A program made the position numbers and the translations under genes. The notes under the pieces were generated by a model, which saw only the letters and a program-made list of their open reading frames with translations, had not been told where the DNA came from and ran no database searches. Shown in pieces: positions 38,982 through 49,022 of a stretch of DNA of 64,000 nucleotides. Position 1 is the first letter of the stretch, and the number at the start of each line of letters is the position of its first letter. Source of the stretch: Nosema muscidifuracis (taxonomy: Eukaryota; Microsporidia; Nosematidae); assembly GCA_028335825.1 (NCBI GenBank), contig JAIOKI010000017.1:357493-421492 (forward strand). Direction: 5' to 3'.

Positions 38982-40822
38982 TGGTGGAGAATAAGCATAC
39001 GAAACCCATCGAGAACCTTATATTAAGTGAAAACTTATTAAAGGAATGCATGAGATTAGAAATTATGAGTTTTTTCAGACAAAAAACAGATCAAGAAAAA
39101 ATCGAATATATAATTGGAAGAGCCGATTACGATATCGTAATTTGGCACCAGGAGATCCATGAATCCAAGCGTAAAGCAGCTACGGATTATAAGGCGTGGA
39201 AGAGTTTAGCAAAAGAGAAGTTCGAGGTGAAGAAGTATGATATTGGACAAGTATATAGGCTGTGCCAGAAAGTTGATGAAGAAGTAGTAGCTTTCATTAA
39301 AAGAGTTGAAAATGAAGCCAGGCCATTTAAGCTTAATAATAAGGCTGTATTAAGGATAATAGCTGCAGGTGTTAAAGCAGACTATCACGATATTCGAAGG
39401 TTTCTACTAACAGTAGATGAGTTGGGACAAGAAGATGTAGATTCCATCAGGAGATTAGAAGAAGAATATAAAATCGAAGAAAAAAAGAAAGAAGACGAGA
39501 TAAAAAATGCCGAAATGTTAAAGAAAGAGTTATTGGCGTTAAAAACTCAATTAGAAAAAATTCAACTGGCTCCGAGGAAGCCGTTAAGGTGTTTCAATTG
39601 CGAGATGTTGGGACATACAGCTAGGGATTGTAAAAGGCGGATGAAAAGTTCTGAATTTAAAAAGAAAATTAACGTGATTGATGACGACATCAGTGATATT
39701 TTGAATAAAGAGAACAGGATTTATATTAATGATCGACAGGTCAAAATTTTAGCTGATACAGGGTCTCATTATAATTTCATTAGTAAAAAATCAGTGGAAA
39801 CTTTAGGGTTGAGTTTTCATAGGAACACACGTACCATGACGTTTTATACATGTTTAGAAGAACCTTTTTATGTAACCAATCACACGTTAATTAATTTTAC
39901 GCATAATGGTCTTTTATATAAAGCGAAATTTTACATTTTGCCGACGGTAAAGACAGAGAAAATTATTATAGGACGAGAAAGCCTTAAAAATATGAAGAGA
40001 ATACAAAAGGTTAAATATGAATGTGAGATTCGCACGGAGAAAGGGAAACGAATTGTAGAAAAGATTTATAACATGCCAAAGTACAAACAGGGTAAAGAGA
40101 TTCCACATGTGGATTGTTTAAGTAGAAATTCGACAGGAAAAGAAGAGATATTTAAATTAAATGAAATAAGGGAAGATATTACAAAAGATAGTATTAATAA
40201 AAGGCTTTTAACAGATGCGAAGAAGGGTTTGCAGGAAACATATATCAGAAAACTACACGAAGAATTAATACACAGGGGTATGCAATCTATGGAATATGAG
40301 TTAAAGAAAAAGGGATACAATTTACAAGGAATCAGCCCTATTATCAAAAAAATAGTTAAAGAGTGTGAAGTATGTAAGATGTACAATGCGAAAAAAGGAA
40401 AAAGATTTATTTTTGTAACGGCACATGAACCAGGAGAAAAAGTGGCCATAGACATAATTGGCCCTATTGAAGGTTATTATATTATAGCAGCAATAGATTA
40501 TTTTACTAGAAAAGGGTATGTTAAATTAGTTAAATCACGTACCGATGAAAAAATATTAGAGATGATTAAGGATATTTTTGAAGAAGTTAAAATTCAAACT
40601 CTTATTCTTGACCAAGCAAAGGAGAATCAAAGTAGAAAAATTAAGGCTTACTGTGAGAAAATGAATATTAAACTGCATTATACTTCTCCATACCATCACC
40701 AGTCGAATGGACGAGTTGAGAGATTCAATAGAACTTTAGAAGATTTAGTTTTTAAAAATAAGAAAGATAAATTACATACCGTTAAATTAAAGCTATTGGT
40801 TGATGATGGACTTATGAGCTAA
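38948..40822 (+). CDS. Gag-protease-integrase frame of the LTR element (fossil)
   Basis: A single frame of 624 codons. In order it shows a helical, charged gag-like region, the zinc knuckle (CFNCEMLGHTARDC near residues 217-230), an aspartic protease (LADTGSHYNFIS), and an integrase with an H..H and C-x2-C zinc region and a core ending NGRVERFNRT. Gag and pol functions in one frame are known in this element group. The frame belongs to an incomplete element and is treated as a fossil. Confidence 0.88.
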   Translation: MSEIIKNKTINMVENKHTKPIENLILSENLLKECMRLEIMSFFRQKTDQEKIEYIIGRADYDIVIWHQEIHESKRKAATDYKAWKSLAKEKFEVKKYDIGQVYRLCQKVDEEVVAFIKRVENEARPFKLNNKAVLRIIAAGVKADYHDIRRFLLTVDELGQEDVDSIRRLEEEYKIEEKKKEDEIKNAEMLKKELLALKTQLEKIQLAPRKPLRCFNCEMLGHTARDCKRRMKSSEFKKKINVIDDDISDILNKENRIYINDRQVKILADTGSHYNFISKKSVETLGLSFHRNTRTMTFYTCLEEPFYVTNHTLINFTHNGLLYKAKFYILPTVKTEKIIIGRESLKNMKRIQKVKYECEIRTEKGKRIVEKIYNMPKYKQGKEIPHVDCLSRNSTGKEEIFKLNEIREDITKDSINKRLLTDAKKGLQETYIRKLHEELIHRGMQSMEYELKKKGYNLQGISPIIKKIVKECEVCKMYNAKKGKRFIFVTAHEPGEKVAIDIIGPIEGYYIIAAIDYFTRKGYVKLVKSRTDEKILEMIKDIFEEVKIQTLILDQAKENQSRKIKAYCEKMNIKLHYTSPYHHQSNGRVERFNRTLEDLVFKNKKDKLHTVKLKLLVDDGLMS

Positions 40823-40832
40823 AAGGGAGGGA

Positions 40833-40914
40833 TGTTGATATTTTAAAAATTTTATAAAAAGAACCCTGAGTTTTTTTAGGATGTCTGAAATAATTAAAAA
40901 TAAAACTATTAACA
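40833..40914 (+). repeat. Right LTR, 82 bp
   Basis: Same sequence as the left LTR, preceded by a purine run at about 40821-40831 and followed by the target duplication AGCTT at 40915-40919. Confidence 0.92.
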
Positions 40915-40919
40915 AGCTT

Positions 40920-41257
40920 AATTATTATTTTCAATTATTTAATACCTTTTATTATTGCATTATGAGATGAGTCAATTGAGAAAGTTATATTTCATTTTTT
41001 TATTATCTCAAACATATAATAATTGCTTAAGAAAGAGATTTCTCAAAGAAACTGCAAATAGAACGTAAAAAAAGCTTGAAATAATAAAATCACAATCACT
41101 GATATTTAATAATAATATCTAACTTTAAATATAATAATATTCAGTATATGCATACTTATTCAATATTAATGAATGAGTTTTGTAATAAGACGAATAAAAT
41201 ATTGTTTTCGATGAGATAAAAAGAATCTATTTGGATGTCAAAATTATTTAATTAATA
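40920..41257. other. Short AT-rich spacer
   Basis: Nothing seen. Confidence 0.4.
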
Positions 41258-42082
41258 TCATTTTTTTTTCATTATCTTTAAAATCAAAAAAACAACTAGA
41301 GAGAAAATCATCAGAGACAGAATAACTGATATTGTAAGATTAAAATCTGATATATCATCAGAGATATTTTTATATATAAAATTATTATCATAGCTATTAT
41401 TAAAATTTTCATTCAATTCTATTATTGATCTTTCACTTCTAAATAATATATCTTCTTTTTCTTCTGTATTATTGAAAAAATGATGACTTAAAAAATTTTG
41501 TATATTTTCAATCTGGTTATTAAATTCATCATTCTGACAATCTGAAGGTATTTCTGATACCATAAATGATTTAATACATTTTAAATCATTTTTACATTCA
41601 TCCATTAATTCATAAGAAACACATTGTAAATCTTGTAGATATTTTAGATTACCATCACATAAATTCTTCAAAGACTCTTTTATTCTCAACCCAATTCTAG
41701 AAAATGGAATAACATCATCAGATTTAAACATAGCACCATTTACAATACTAATCTTATAAGCATCACAATAAGTATAAATATTTGATATAAATAGTTGATT
41801 AATATCATCTTTTAAACATGTACCTCGAAAATTAATATTCTTAAAAGAGTTATTGAAACAATTTTGATCACACTTGCACATTTGTCTTGTAAATTGGATC
41901 ATACATTTTGAAAAATTCAGATAAGCATTTTTTATTAGATCATTCTTAGATAATTCCGAATAACTAATATTATCACAAAATTTATTATAGACTTCTATAT
42001 TTTTGTTTCTCCATTTTTCGAAATATATTAATGTACCAAGTTTCTTCTCTAATATGCTTTTATCAGAAAAAACAAAATCCAT
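41258..42082 (-). CDS. CKC-family paralog C
   Basis: The 274-residue protein shows the family plan in full: the YFEKWRNKNIEVYNKFC start, SKCMIQFTRQMCKCDQNC core, then GTCLK, TYCDA, VNGAMF, NLCDG, LQCVSYEL, DECK, KCIK and SDCQN, twelve ectodomain cysteines in register with paralog A. NNQIENI follows, as in the other members, then LFRSERS, an R-x-x-R-S site, an Asn-rich linker with several N-x-S/T sites (NNS, NIS, NLT), and a membrane segment near 248-268 with a KIMKKK end. No signal peptide is visible, although CCC lies three bases before the ATG (complement of 42086-42088). An exported or surface role is inferred from the cysteines and sequons. Confidence 0.85.
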   Translation of the reverse strand: MDFVFSDKSILEKKLGTLIYFEKWRNKNIEVYNKFCDNISYSELSKNDLIKNAYLNFSKCMIQFTRQMCKCDQNCFNNSFKNINFRGTCLKDDINQLFISNIYTYCDAYKISIVNGAMFKSDDVIPFSRIGLRIKESLKNLCDGNLKYLQDLQCVSYELMDECKNDLKCIKSFMVSEIPSDCQNDEFNNQIENIQNFLSHHFFNNTEEKEDILFRSERSIIELNENFNNSYDNNFIYKNISDDISDFNLTISVILSLMIFSLVVFLILKIMKKK

Positions 42083-43785
42083 TGAAGGGATTATTTTTTT
42101 ATTAATTATAATTAAGCTTATAAATTAATTTTTATATTAAAACCTGTACTATAAAATTAGAGTTTTAAATAGATTATTCTATTATACTGTAATTATAATA
42201 TCATTGTTATGATGAATTAATTTATATTTTTTTAAATGATTTAAATTATTTGTTGAGTCATGGATCATCAAAATAATTTGTTACTGTATTTATAAAAGAG
42301 ATATACTTATAAATTTTTCTCAATTTATGTTTAACTTAATTAATTACTTTTTGTAAAATTTTAATGTATTTAATAAAATTAATAAATATAGTTTTTTTTG
42401 AAAATGTAAAAAAAAATATTATTTTTTTCTATTATAAGATCCAAAATAAAATCTTTTTTAGTACCTTTAATTTATTGAGACTTTTCTTTTATAATTAAAA
42501 ATTTTAATAAATTTTATTAATTAAATTATTCGTGTTTCTCAAATTAATTAGTTTATTTTTCTAATCTTTAATAAGAAGAAAAGAATTTTAATCTTTTTCA
42601 TTATATAATTATAATTAATTTTTTTTTATATCATGTTAATTATATACGATTTTTTTCTATGAAAGTTAACTTATTATATTTTAAAGATTAAATTCAATTT
42701 AGACTTAGTAATGATTTTTTTTACGTTATATACTTGAATAAATTTATATTATTGTATATTAAAAAGAGTTTAACCTGCTTATCTATATTACAAATTAAAA
42801 TTTCATTAAATATTAATGAAATATCTATGTACAATTTTCTTTTACTCCTACAACTTTTTATGAAACCTTAATGATAGAAAACATAAAATTCTAACATTTA
42901 GTAATTAATGTATCTCTAAAAATAATTTAATAAAAAAAAGTGCTTTTTAAGATTCAGTAAAATATCATTTTTCATTTAAAAAATCACAAACCCTCGTAAA
43001 TTTGGTGAGTAAAAAGTGTCTACCATACTACTAATTTTACAAATGATTTAAAATTTCTGTTCGAGAATATAAATCAGTATATATTCTTACAATTTTAATA
43101 ACTCTATATATATCAGTTCTATAAATTGATTTCCAATTTTTAACATTTTAGAAGGTACTTAATTCATAATAATATGAAGATGATTTATTATTCTATTATA
43201 TTGTTAAATATTTAGTTATAATCTTTTATATTATTTAACAGGTATATATATTCAGATAATTTCTATTTAAGTAGAGATTTATAATCATCGTTAAAAGGTT
43301 TTTATATCTGATTTTCAAATTCAAAAGACTTTATAATTTATCTAAAAGATTAAGCTACTCTAATAAGTCACAATATGTTTATTAGTAAATGAAAACAAAA
43401 CATTATTCTAATATATTCGAAATACTAATAGAAAAATACTACAAACACTTTACTGATTTATAATAAGATTAGATACATTTGATTCTTTTTTGATCTTAAA
43501 GAAATATTTAGATGTTTAATCTAATTACTGATAATGATAAATTAGTCAATAAATACAAGATCACTTTTTAATTTTCTTACTATCAAATTAGAGACGAATT
43601 TAATAAAATACTTTTTCGGTAATCATCTATATAAATTTAATATTTTAATTTACAAGTTAAAATTGTAATAAAAATAGTTTATAATTTTTAAACTGTTATT
43701 ACCAAAAAATATATCACTAAATTAAATTTATTTAATTAATATGTTACATTAAAAAGATATAAAAGTAGAATATTCATCCCTTAGA
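42083..43785. other. AT-rich spacer between divergent paralogs C and D
   Basis: The 1.7 kb between the divergent starts of two family members holds no supported gene. A slightly less AT-biased patch near 42980-43080 could be a remnant but was not identified. CCC signals sit at both ends, just before each ATG. Confidence 0.4.
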
Positions 43786-44598
43786 ATGAATAACGATGGG
43801 ATTAAGGTTGAAAAAAATTACTTGAATAAATTTTTAGAGTTTGAGAAATGGAGATTTAAAATTATGAAAGAATACCAAGTATTATGTAAATCAATTAATG
43901 ATAAACATATTGAAGATACTTCTGAATTAAGAAAAGTCCTTGATAATTATCCAAAATGTATAGTTCAACTAACAAGACAAATGTGTAAATGTAATCAAAT
44001 ATGTCTTGATTACTTTCTTAAAAATGTAAATTTTGATACTACATGTCACAATATTAGCCTTGATAATCTAAAAAGCGACCAAAAGCATTTAAAATGTGAT
44101 ATGTTCAACATAAGAGTTGTAGACGGTATTATGTATGATATTGATGAAAATTTACTCAATGATACAAGAGAAAGAATACAAAAATCTGTCAATGGTTTAT
44201 GTAAGAATCATAGAAATAGTTTTAACAGTCTTATATGTGCTGCTTATGAATTAAAAGATAATTTTCGTGATGATGAAAAATTCTTAAGTACGAGATTTAA
44301 TCCAAGAGTAAAAGGGAAATGTACAAATCCCAATTATAATAATCAAATTAAAGAAATTGAAGAAATGGTAGGATTTAATATTTCAAATATCTCTGTTGAA
44401 GATTTCCAAGGTATAAAAAGATTACCTAGATCAAGTGGGGAATATATTTCACAAGATAATAATACTGAGTTGATATCTTCTGCTGGGCTTTGTGTTTCTG
44501 CATTGGTTATTTCTATATTTGGATTTATGGTTTTCAAAGTATTTAGGAAAACATATAAAAAAGATACTAAGCAAGATGAATTGAATACTGATGTTTAA
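43786..44598 (+). CDS. CKC-family paralog D, lacking one cysteine pair
   Basis: The only family member on the plus strand. The 270-residue protein has FEKWRFKIMKEYQVLCKSI at the start, PKCIVQLTRQMCKCNQIC in the core, TTCHN, LKCDMFNIRVVDGIMYD, GLCKN, LICAAYEL, then DNFRDDEKF where others have EC....CF, and GKCTNPN.NNQI. So it has ten ectodomain cysteines: the tenth and eleventh are both missing. The linker contains RLPRSS (R-x-x-R-S), and a membrane segment follows near 233-252 with a basic tail. CCC at 43778-43780 precedes the ATG. It is closest to paralog A in sequence (FNIR..DG.MYD in both). Confidence 0.85.
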   Translation: MNNDGIKVEKNYLNKFLEFEKWRFKIMKEYQVLCKSINDKHIEDTSELRKVLDNYPKCIVQLTRQMCKCNQICLDYFLKNVNFDTTCHNISLDNLKSDQKHLKCDMFNIRVVDGIMYDIDENLLNDTRERIQKSVNGLCKNHRNSFNSLICAAYELKDNFRDDEKFLSTRFNPRVKGKCTNPNYNNQIKEIEEMVGFNISNISVEDFQGIKRLPRSSGEYISQDNNTELISSAGLCVSALVISIFGFMVFKVFRKTYKKDTKQDELNTDV

Positions 44599-45943
44599 TT
44601 AAATGTATATAAAAAATCATAGAGTTTAATAATTACATAAAAGTGTATATTAAAATAAATTTAAATATAATATATTAATCTGTTTAATTAAAAAATACAG
44701 AAATAATAGAAAATAAATAAATAAATTAAAACTAATTCAGTTTATCACATGATGCTTTCTAATAATTATTAGATATTTAGAGAATATTACGAAGTAAAAG
44801 TTATATTATAAATTAGTGTAATAGTGAAAAGAATTAACTCATCGTATTTATACAAATAAAATTGAACCCTGTGATGAAAGATCAAGTAAACAAAGGCAAC
44901 TAAAAAACTTTAGAAAATTAATGAAAATCACCTACTTTTGTTTGACATTCCCTAGAAAACGTAAAAATACTTTTCTCACTTGAACATTTAAAAGTATTCG
45001 ATATATTTATGACTCATGATTTTTTAAGCTAACATTCTAAAATGCTTTATCAAGATCATCCAAAAGCTATTGAGTAAAATGTCTGATTACAGAACAATAT
45101 AAATAAACTTCTAGACACTGCTGTTTCCCTTATTTTTAATATTTCAATATACATATCTCTAGACAAAATCTTTTTTTCACAATATTTAAATAACAAATAA
45201 AATTATACTATGTGGTAGAAAAGACATGATTCTAAAAACTTATCATAAATATAAATTATATTAATCAGATTTTTTTTCTAAACATTATCATCAAATATCT
45301 CTATATGTCTAGTTATAGAATTTTCATAATTTCTTCTGATTCGTAAGAAATTTTTTACATGTTAAATAAATATTTAGGGATAAAATTTTTTAAAAAAAAT
45401 AACAAATAAAAAATAATGCAATTTGAGATGTATGGCACAATTTTAATTATAAAATTTTTTGAATTATATCATCAACAATATTTTGTTAATTATGTTTTTT
45501 ATATGTAGACAATAATTTAAAGTCAAAAATATAACTATTTCCTGTATACTATATATATTAAGAAAATATTATATTATTTAAATTATAAATGTATTTGCAC
45601 TTTTTAGTTAAAGAATGGACTTTTCAACAAATTAAATTTAACATGAAAAAAGTCATATTCAGCTAGAATACAGTTTAAAGGTAAACCAATTAATCAAATC
45701 ATTAGATTCATTTATATTTAAAATATATTAATAGATAATAATAATTAGTTTATCTATAATATTAGCATTAAAACTATTTGAATATTTATTTGTTTTAATT
45801 AAAGTCTAAATAATATTATCTTTATGTTTACATTTCACTTAACTATAATATTTTATAACAATTATAATATGTGAACAAACAATATATAATTTAATATTTT
45901 GATCCTAAAAATATGTAAATATAAAAATTTCAATAAACATATT
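44599..45943. other. 1.3-kb spacer, possible unidentified remnant
   Basis: Mostly AT-rich. The patch 44870-45180 is less AT-biased and reads in short coding-like runs on the plus strand, but I could not link it to a family. Confidence 0.35.
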
Positions 45944-46291
45944 TTATTTACATTTCTCTATCTTTGAAGCTATTTTAGATATCCTGACTGATAATCTACA
46001 TAACTCTCTTGCAATAAGATCTACTTCGTCTACTATATTTTCATAATCTTCTTTAGTACAAGTATTCTTTACCCCTTCATTACACATATTTTGACTGCAA
46101 CATGGCTTGTCATTATCACAACTAAACATTGAATCTGAATTTTTATGTTCTAATCTTTCTTTACACACATCAATACAGCATTTATCATCATACTTATCTT
46201 TACAGCAATCATGAGATTTATTTATATTACACATATCTGATTGTCTTGTAAAGATACTTGATACTAAGAGAATCATTATGAAAGAATACAT
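45944..46291 (-). CDS. Small secreted-looking cysteine-rich protein, 115 aa
   Basis: The protein starts with a clear signal peptide (MYSFIMILLVSSIFT, cut probably near residue 16-20) and then has 13 cysteines in 95 residues, including three CC pairs (HDCCK, DKCCID, KPCCS), C...C spacings and a helical end with two more. That design is typical of small disulfide-bonded secreted proteins. It has no membrane segment and does not share the CKC-family pattern, but it sits among that family. No known family was recognised. A CCCC occurs about 37 bases before the ATG (complement of 46328-46331), further away than usual here. Confidence 0.65.
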   Translation of the reverse strand: MYSFIMILLVSSIFTRQSDMCNINKSHDCCKDKYDDKCCIDVCKERLEHKNSDSMFSCDNDKPCCSQNMCNEGVKNTCTKEDYENIVDEVDLIARELCRLSVRISKIASKIEKCK

Positions 46292-47929
46292 AAACTACTG
46301 TAATAAAATTCTTTAAATACCTTTAAAGGGGTATCTATATCAGTATAAATAAAATATTTTGTATACAATAAATTCTATTTAACTGTTTAATGATATAAAT
46401 TTAATTTGTCAGTTTAATATAAATAAGTGCTTAAAGAAATTAGTCATAAATTAAATTTTTATATATTTATAAAATTATCTTTTACTTCTTCTGTAAAATC
46501 GTTTTAAGTTAATTTATTAATTGGTTGGTTTATGAATTTATAGGATTATACCTATTAATAGATAGATATTTAGATACATAAAATACTATCTTAAAATTAA
46601 TGTTCCTCTTTAATTATATAAATAAACAAATCATTATATTTTTTGACACTTCTTCCACTATTATTTCAATTAATAACAATTTCTAACCATATAGCTTGTC
46701 CAAAGTGAAAAAACCCATATCTAAGCAAATGATAGACTTCTTCAAAATCTACTAAATGATTTCTAGACTAAAGACATTAAAATAAGTTTTATAAAATAGA
46801 AAACAATAGATCATGAGAAAGCTATGTCATTTATAATATCCAGGTATGATATGTACTAATAGAAACTACTTGAAGAAAACCTTCATAAATATTCTATATC
46901 ACAAACAACGACTATCTTTTATCCACAAATAAGATGAAGCTTATGCCATCTGGTGAGTTTAATTCAGTAATATCAAAATTATCTTAATCTAAGATAACAG
47001 TAAATGGCATACAATCAGACTTCAATTAATAAATAGAGACTTTTACAGTATAAAATAATACAATTCTTGTCATTGTGCCATAAACAAGCCTATAATGTAG
47101 CTTATACAAATAATGAATCAGCAAGTATTGCTCTTCATTTACAATTTAATAAATCAGTAAATTCAGTAGTACAAATATACTCACCACTTGATATAATAAG
47201 TCAACATCAAAAATGGTAGCTATTGCATTACGATATAAATTGAAGAATTGACAATAAATTTTTCTATTGGTACATTGTCCCCTTTGTATATAGATGTAAT
47301 AATATATTTCTAAGATTTAATTTCCCTTATTTTGTTTATCCAATAGAAATTTATAAAAAAGGGGTAATTTATTTGAAATTTTGGAAAATTACTGAAAATA
47401 TTAAAAAAGAATGTATAATTCCTATACAGTAGTGATCTAAAGGTATGTCTAGTACAAAATCTGGTATAATAACAAGTATTCTCAGAAATCAGTTCGGATG
47501 GCATTTAGGACTAAGTAATTATATTATATAGAATAATGATTAAATTCTGAATCAACAGAATTCATGTGTAAGTAGCTCATAATAAGTTTAGAGCATTAAG
47601 AAAAAGAAAAAAAATAAATGAATTTCTTTACAAACAAATACAAAAAAATATCCTGTTATGTTATATTATTATATATAAATTTTGTTATGACCACGTGGCT
47701 TTTCGTAAGATGATAATAAAAATTTTTATTCTATACAAATTGTAGAAGGATCATTCCAATTTTTTTGTTAAGTCCTGGTATAACGTAACATTTATGTGCA
47801 TAATCTTCAAACCTATTAAATATTGATTTTGTAACTTTGGCTGGAATTTTGTTTGAAATATTAATTATAGTTACAAAATTATATTTTTGAAATTACTCAC
47901 TTCATATTAAATATATGTTTAATAGTAGT
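46292..47929. other. Spacer with an unidentified decayed coding region
   Basis: From about 46650 to 47550 the sequence is less AT-biased and reads in coding-like runs, for example VAYTNNESASIALHLQFN on the plus strand near 47100. No frame is long and I could not assign it. It ends where the 5'-truncated LINE begins. Confidence 0.4.
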
Positions 47930-49022
47930 AAGAGACCAAGTCTCATCTCTTTACTATCAGGGAGTACCTCAAAGCAAGGTATAACTTTGTAGGGGAGATA
48001 ACCCACAAGATGCTAAGAGAAGCCCAAAGAACGGCGATTTACAACGAAATAGGTAAAAGAACAAACCATGGAAAGTTGTTTAAAGCTAAAGGGAATGAAT
48101 TAGTGAGCATCAGAGACTCCTCTACCTGGCTGGTAAAAGGGAACAACCAGGCTAGATCCGAGGCAATTTATTGCTTCCTGCAGGATAGGAATATATTCTG
48201 TGGACAGGAAGGGCAATGCCCCCACTGTGGATCTCATAGGAAGACCGTGGATCATCTGGCTACCAAATGTGATCGAATGTTGGGTTTTGATTATATGAAG
48301 CGACACAACGAGGTAGTTAGATGTATTCATCTCTTACTATGCAAGAAATATGGCTTTAAGAAGACTAATAAGATACGTGGCCACTCAGTACAAGAAATAA
48401 TTGAGAATGAAAGAGCTGAGATACGAGTGGACACAAGAGTATCAACTAGTATTAAAGTTAGCCATAATAAGCCTGATATTCTTGTATTTGACAAGAAGAA
48501 GAAAGAGATATTAATAGTGGAAGTTGGTATTACCAACCAGGATCGACTTACAATAGTTGAGAATGAGAAACTTAGAAAATACGATCTTCTTGCCAATGAA
48601 TTGGGATTAATTCATAAATCTCGAACAAGAATAGTTCCTTATGTCATGACATGGGATGGAGTGGTAACCAAATACCACCAGAAGTATATCAGGGAGCTGG
48701 AAATCCTACCCTTCCTAGAAGCATACATCCAGTCTATTGTACTGAAGAAGACCTTAGAGTCTATCTCTTTGGATCGAAGACGAGGATATGACCAGGAAGA
48801 TGCAGGAGAGGAAGAAGTGGTTAGAGCCGTAAGTGCACTAGCTGGGAAGGCAACTGCTGAAGACAGGAAAGTAACAGGGGACGAGCCAAAAGTAATAATT
48901 GAGCTTTTGAGCGGTAAGAATACCACAGTAAACAAGAACTGTGAAGGGCTAGACCTGCCAAATGATATCAACTTGACTATTGAACGATTCTGAGTAGAAA
49001 CAAATAACTCATTAAATTAAAT
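47930..49022 (+). mobile_element. Young 5'-truncated LINE, copy 2
   Basis: From AAGAGACCAAGTCTC at 47930 to about 49022 this is nearly base-for-base the inverted match of the 3' 1.1 kb of the LINE at 32.1-33.9 kb. I noticed only about three base differences (ATAACCCA[T/C]AAG, GCG[C/A]TT, AACAA[G/A]TAA). It is truncated further than copy 1, so the reverse transcriptase motifs are gone, while the zinc motif and the endonuclease remain. The near identity means both inserted recently, or one converted the other. The 14.0 kb between the inverted copies includes paralogs B, C and D, the small cysteine-rich gene and the LTR element. Confidence 0.93.
48010..48993 (+). CDS. LINE ORF, endonuclease part only
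   Basis: A 327-codon frame from the first ATG, open upstream to the truncation point. It holds the C-x2-C-x8-H-x4-C zinc motif and the PD-(D/E)xK endonuclease and ends INLTIERF as in copy 1. The only residue change I see against copy 1 in the shared part is TALYNE to TAIYNE near the start. Confidence 0.88.
   Translation: MLREAQRTAIYNEIGKRTNHGKLFKAKGNELVSIRDSSTWLVKGNNQARSEAIYCFLQDRNIFCGQEGQCPHCGSHRKTVDHLATKCDRMLGFDYMKRHNEVVRCIHLLLCKKYGFKKTNKIRGHSVQEIIENERAEIRVDTRVSTSIKVSHNKPDILVFDKKKKEILIVEVGITNQDRLTIVENEKLRKYDLLANELGLIHKSRTRIVPYVMTWDGVVTKYHQKYIRELEILPFLEAYIQSIVLKKTLESISLDRRRGYDQEDAGEEEVVRAVSALAGKATAEDRKVTGDEPKVIIELLSGKNTTVNKNCEGLDLPNDINLTIERF

Larger units (their letters stand above)
38900..40914 (+). 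mobile_element. Young Ty3/gypsy-like LTR element, not complete
   Basis: Two identical 82-bp LTRs (38900-38981 and 40833-40914) with TGTT...AACA ends enclose a 2.0-kb element. The same five bases, AGCTT, flank it at 38895-38899 and 40915-40919. A primer-binding-like site starting TGG follows the left LTR directly, and a purine run (AAAAGGGAGGGA) precedes the right LTR. The inside codes for a gag-like part, a C-x2-C-x4-H-x4-C zinc knuckle, an aspartic protease with a DTGS site, and an integrase with its H-H-C-C region and catalytic core. The order protease before integrase and the integrase type point to the Ty3/gypsy family. A reverse transcriptase part was not recognised, so the element is broken and would depend on others. 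Identical LTRs say it inserted very recently. Confidence 0.9.
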
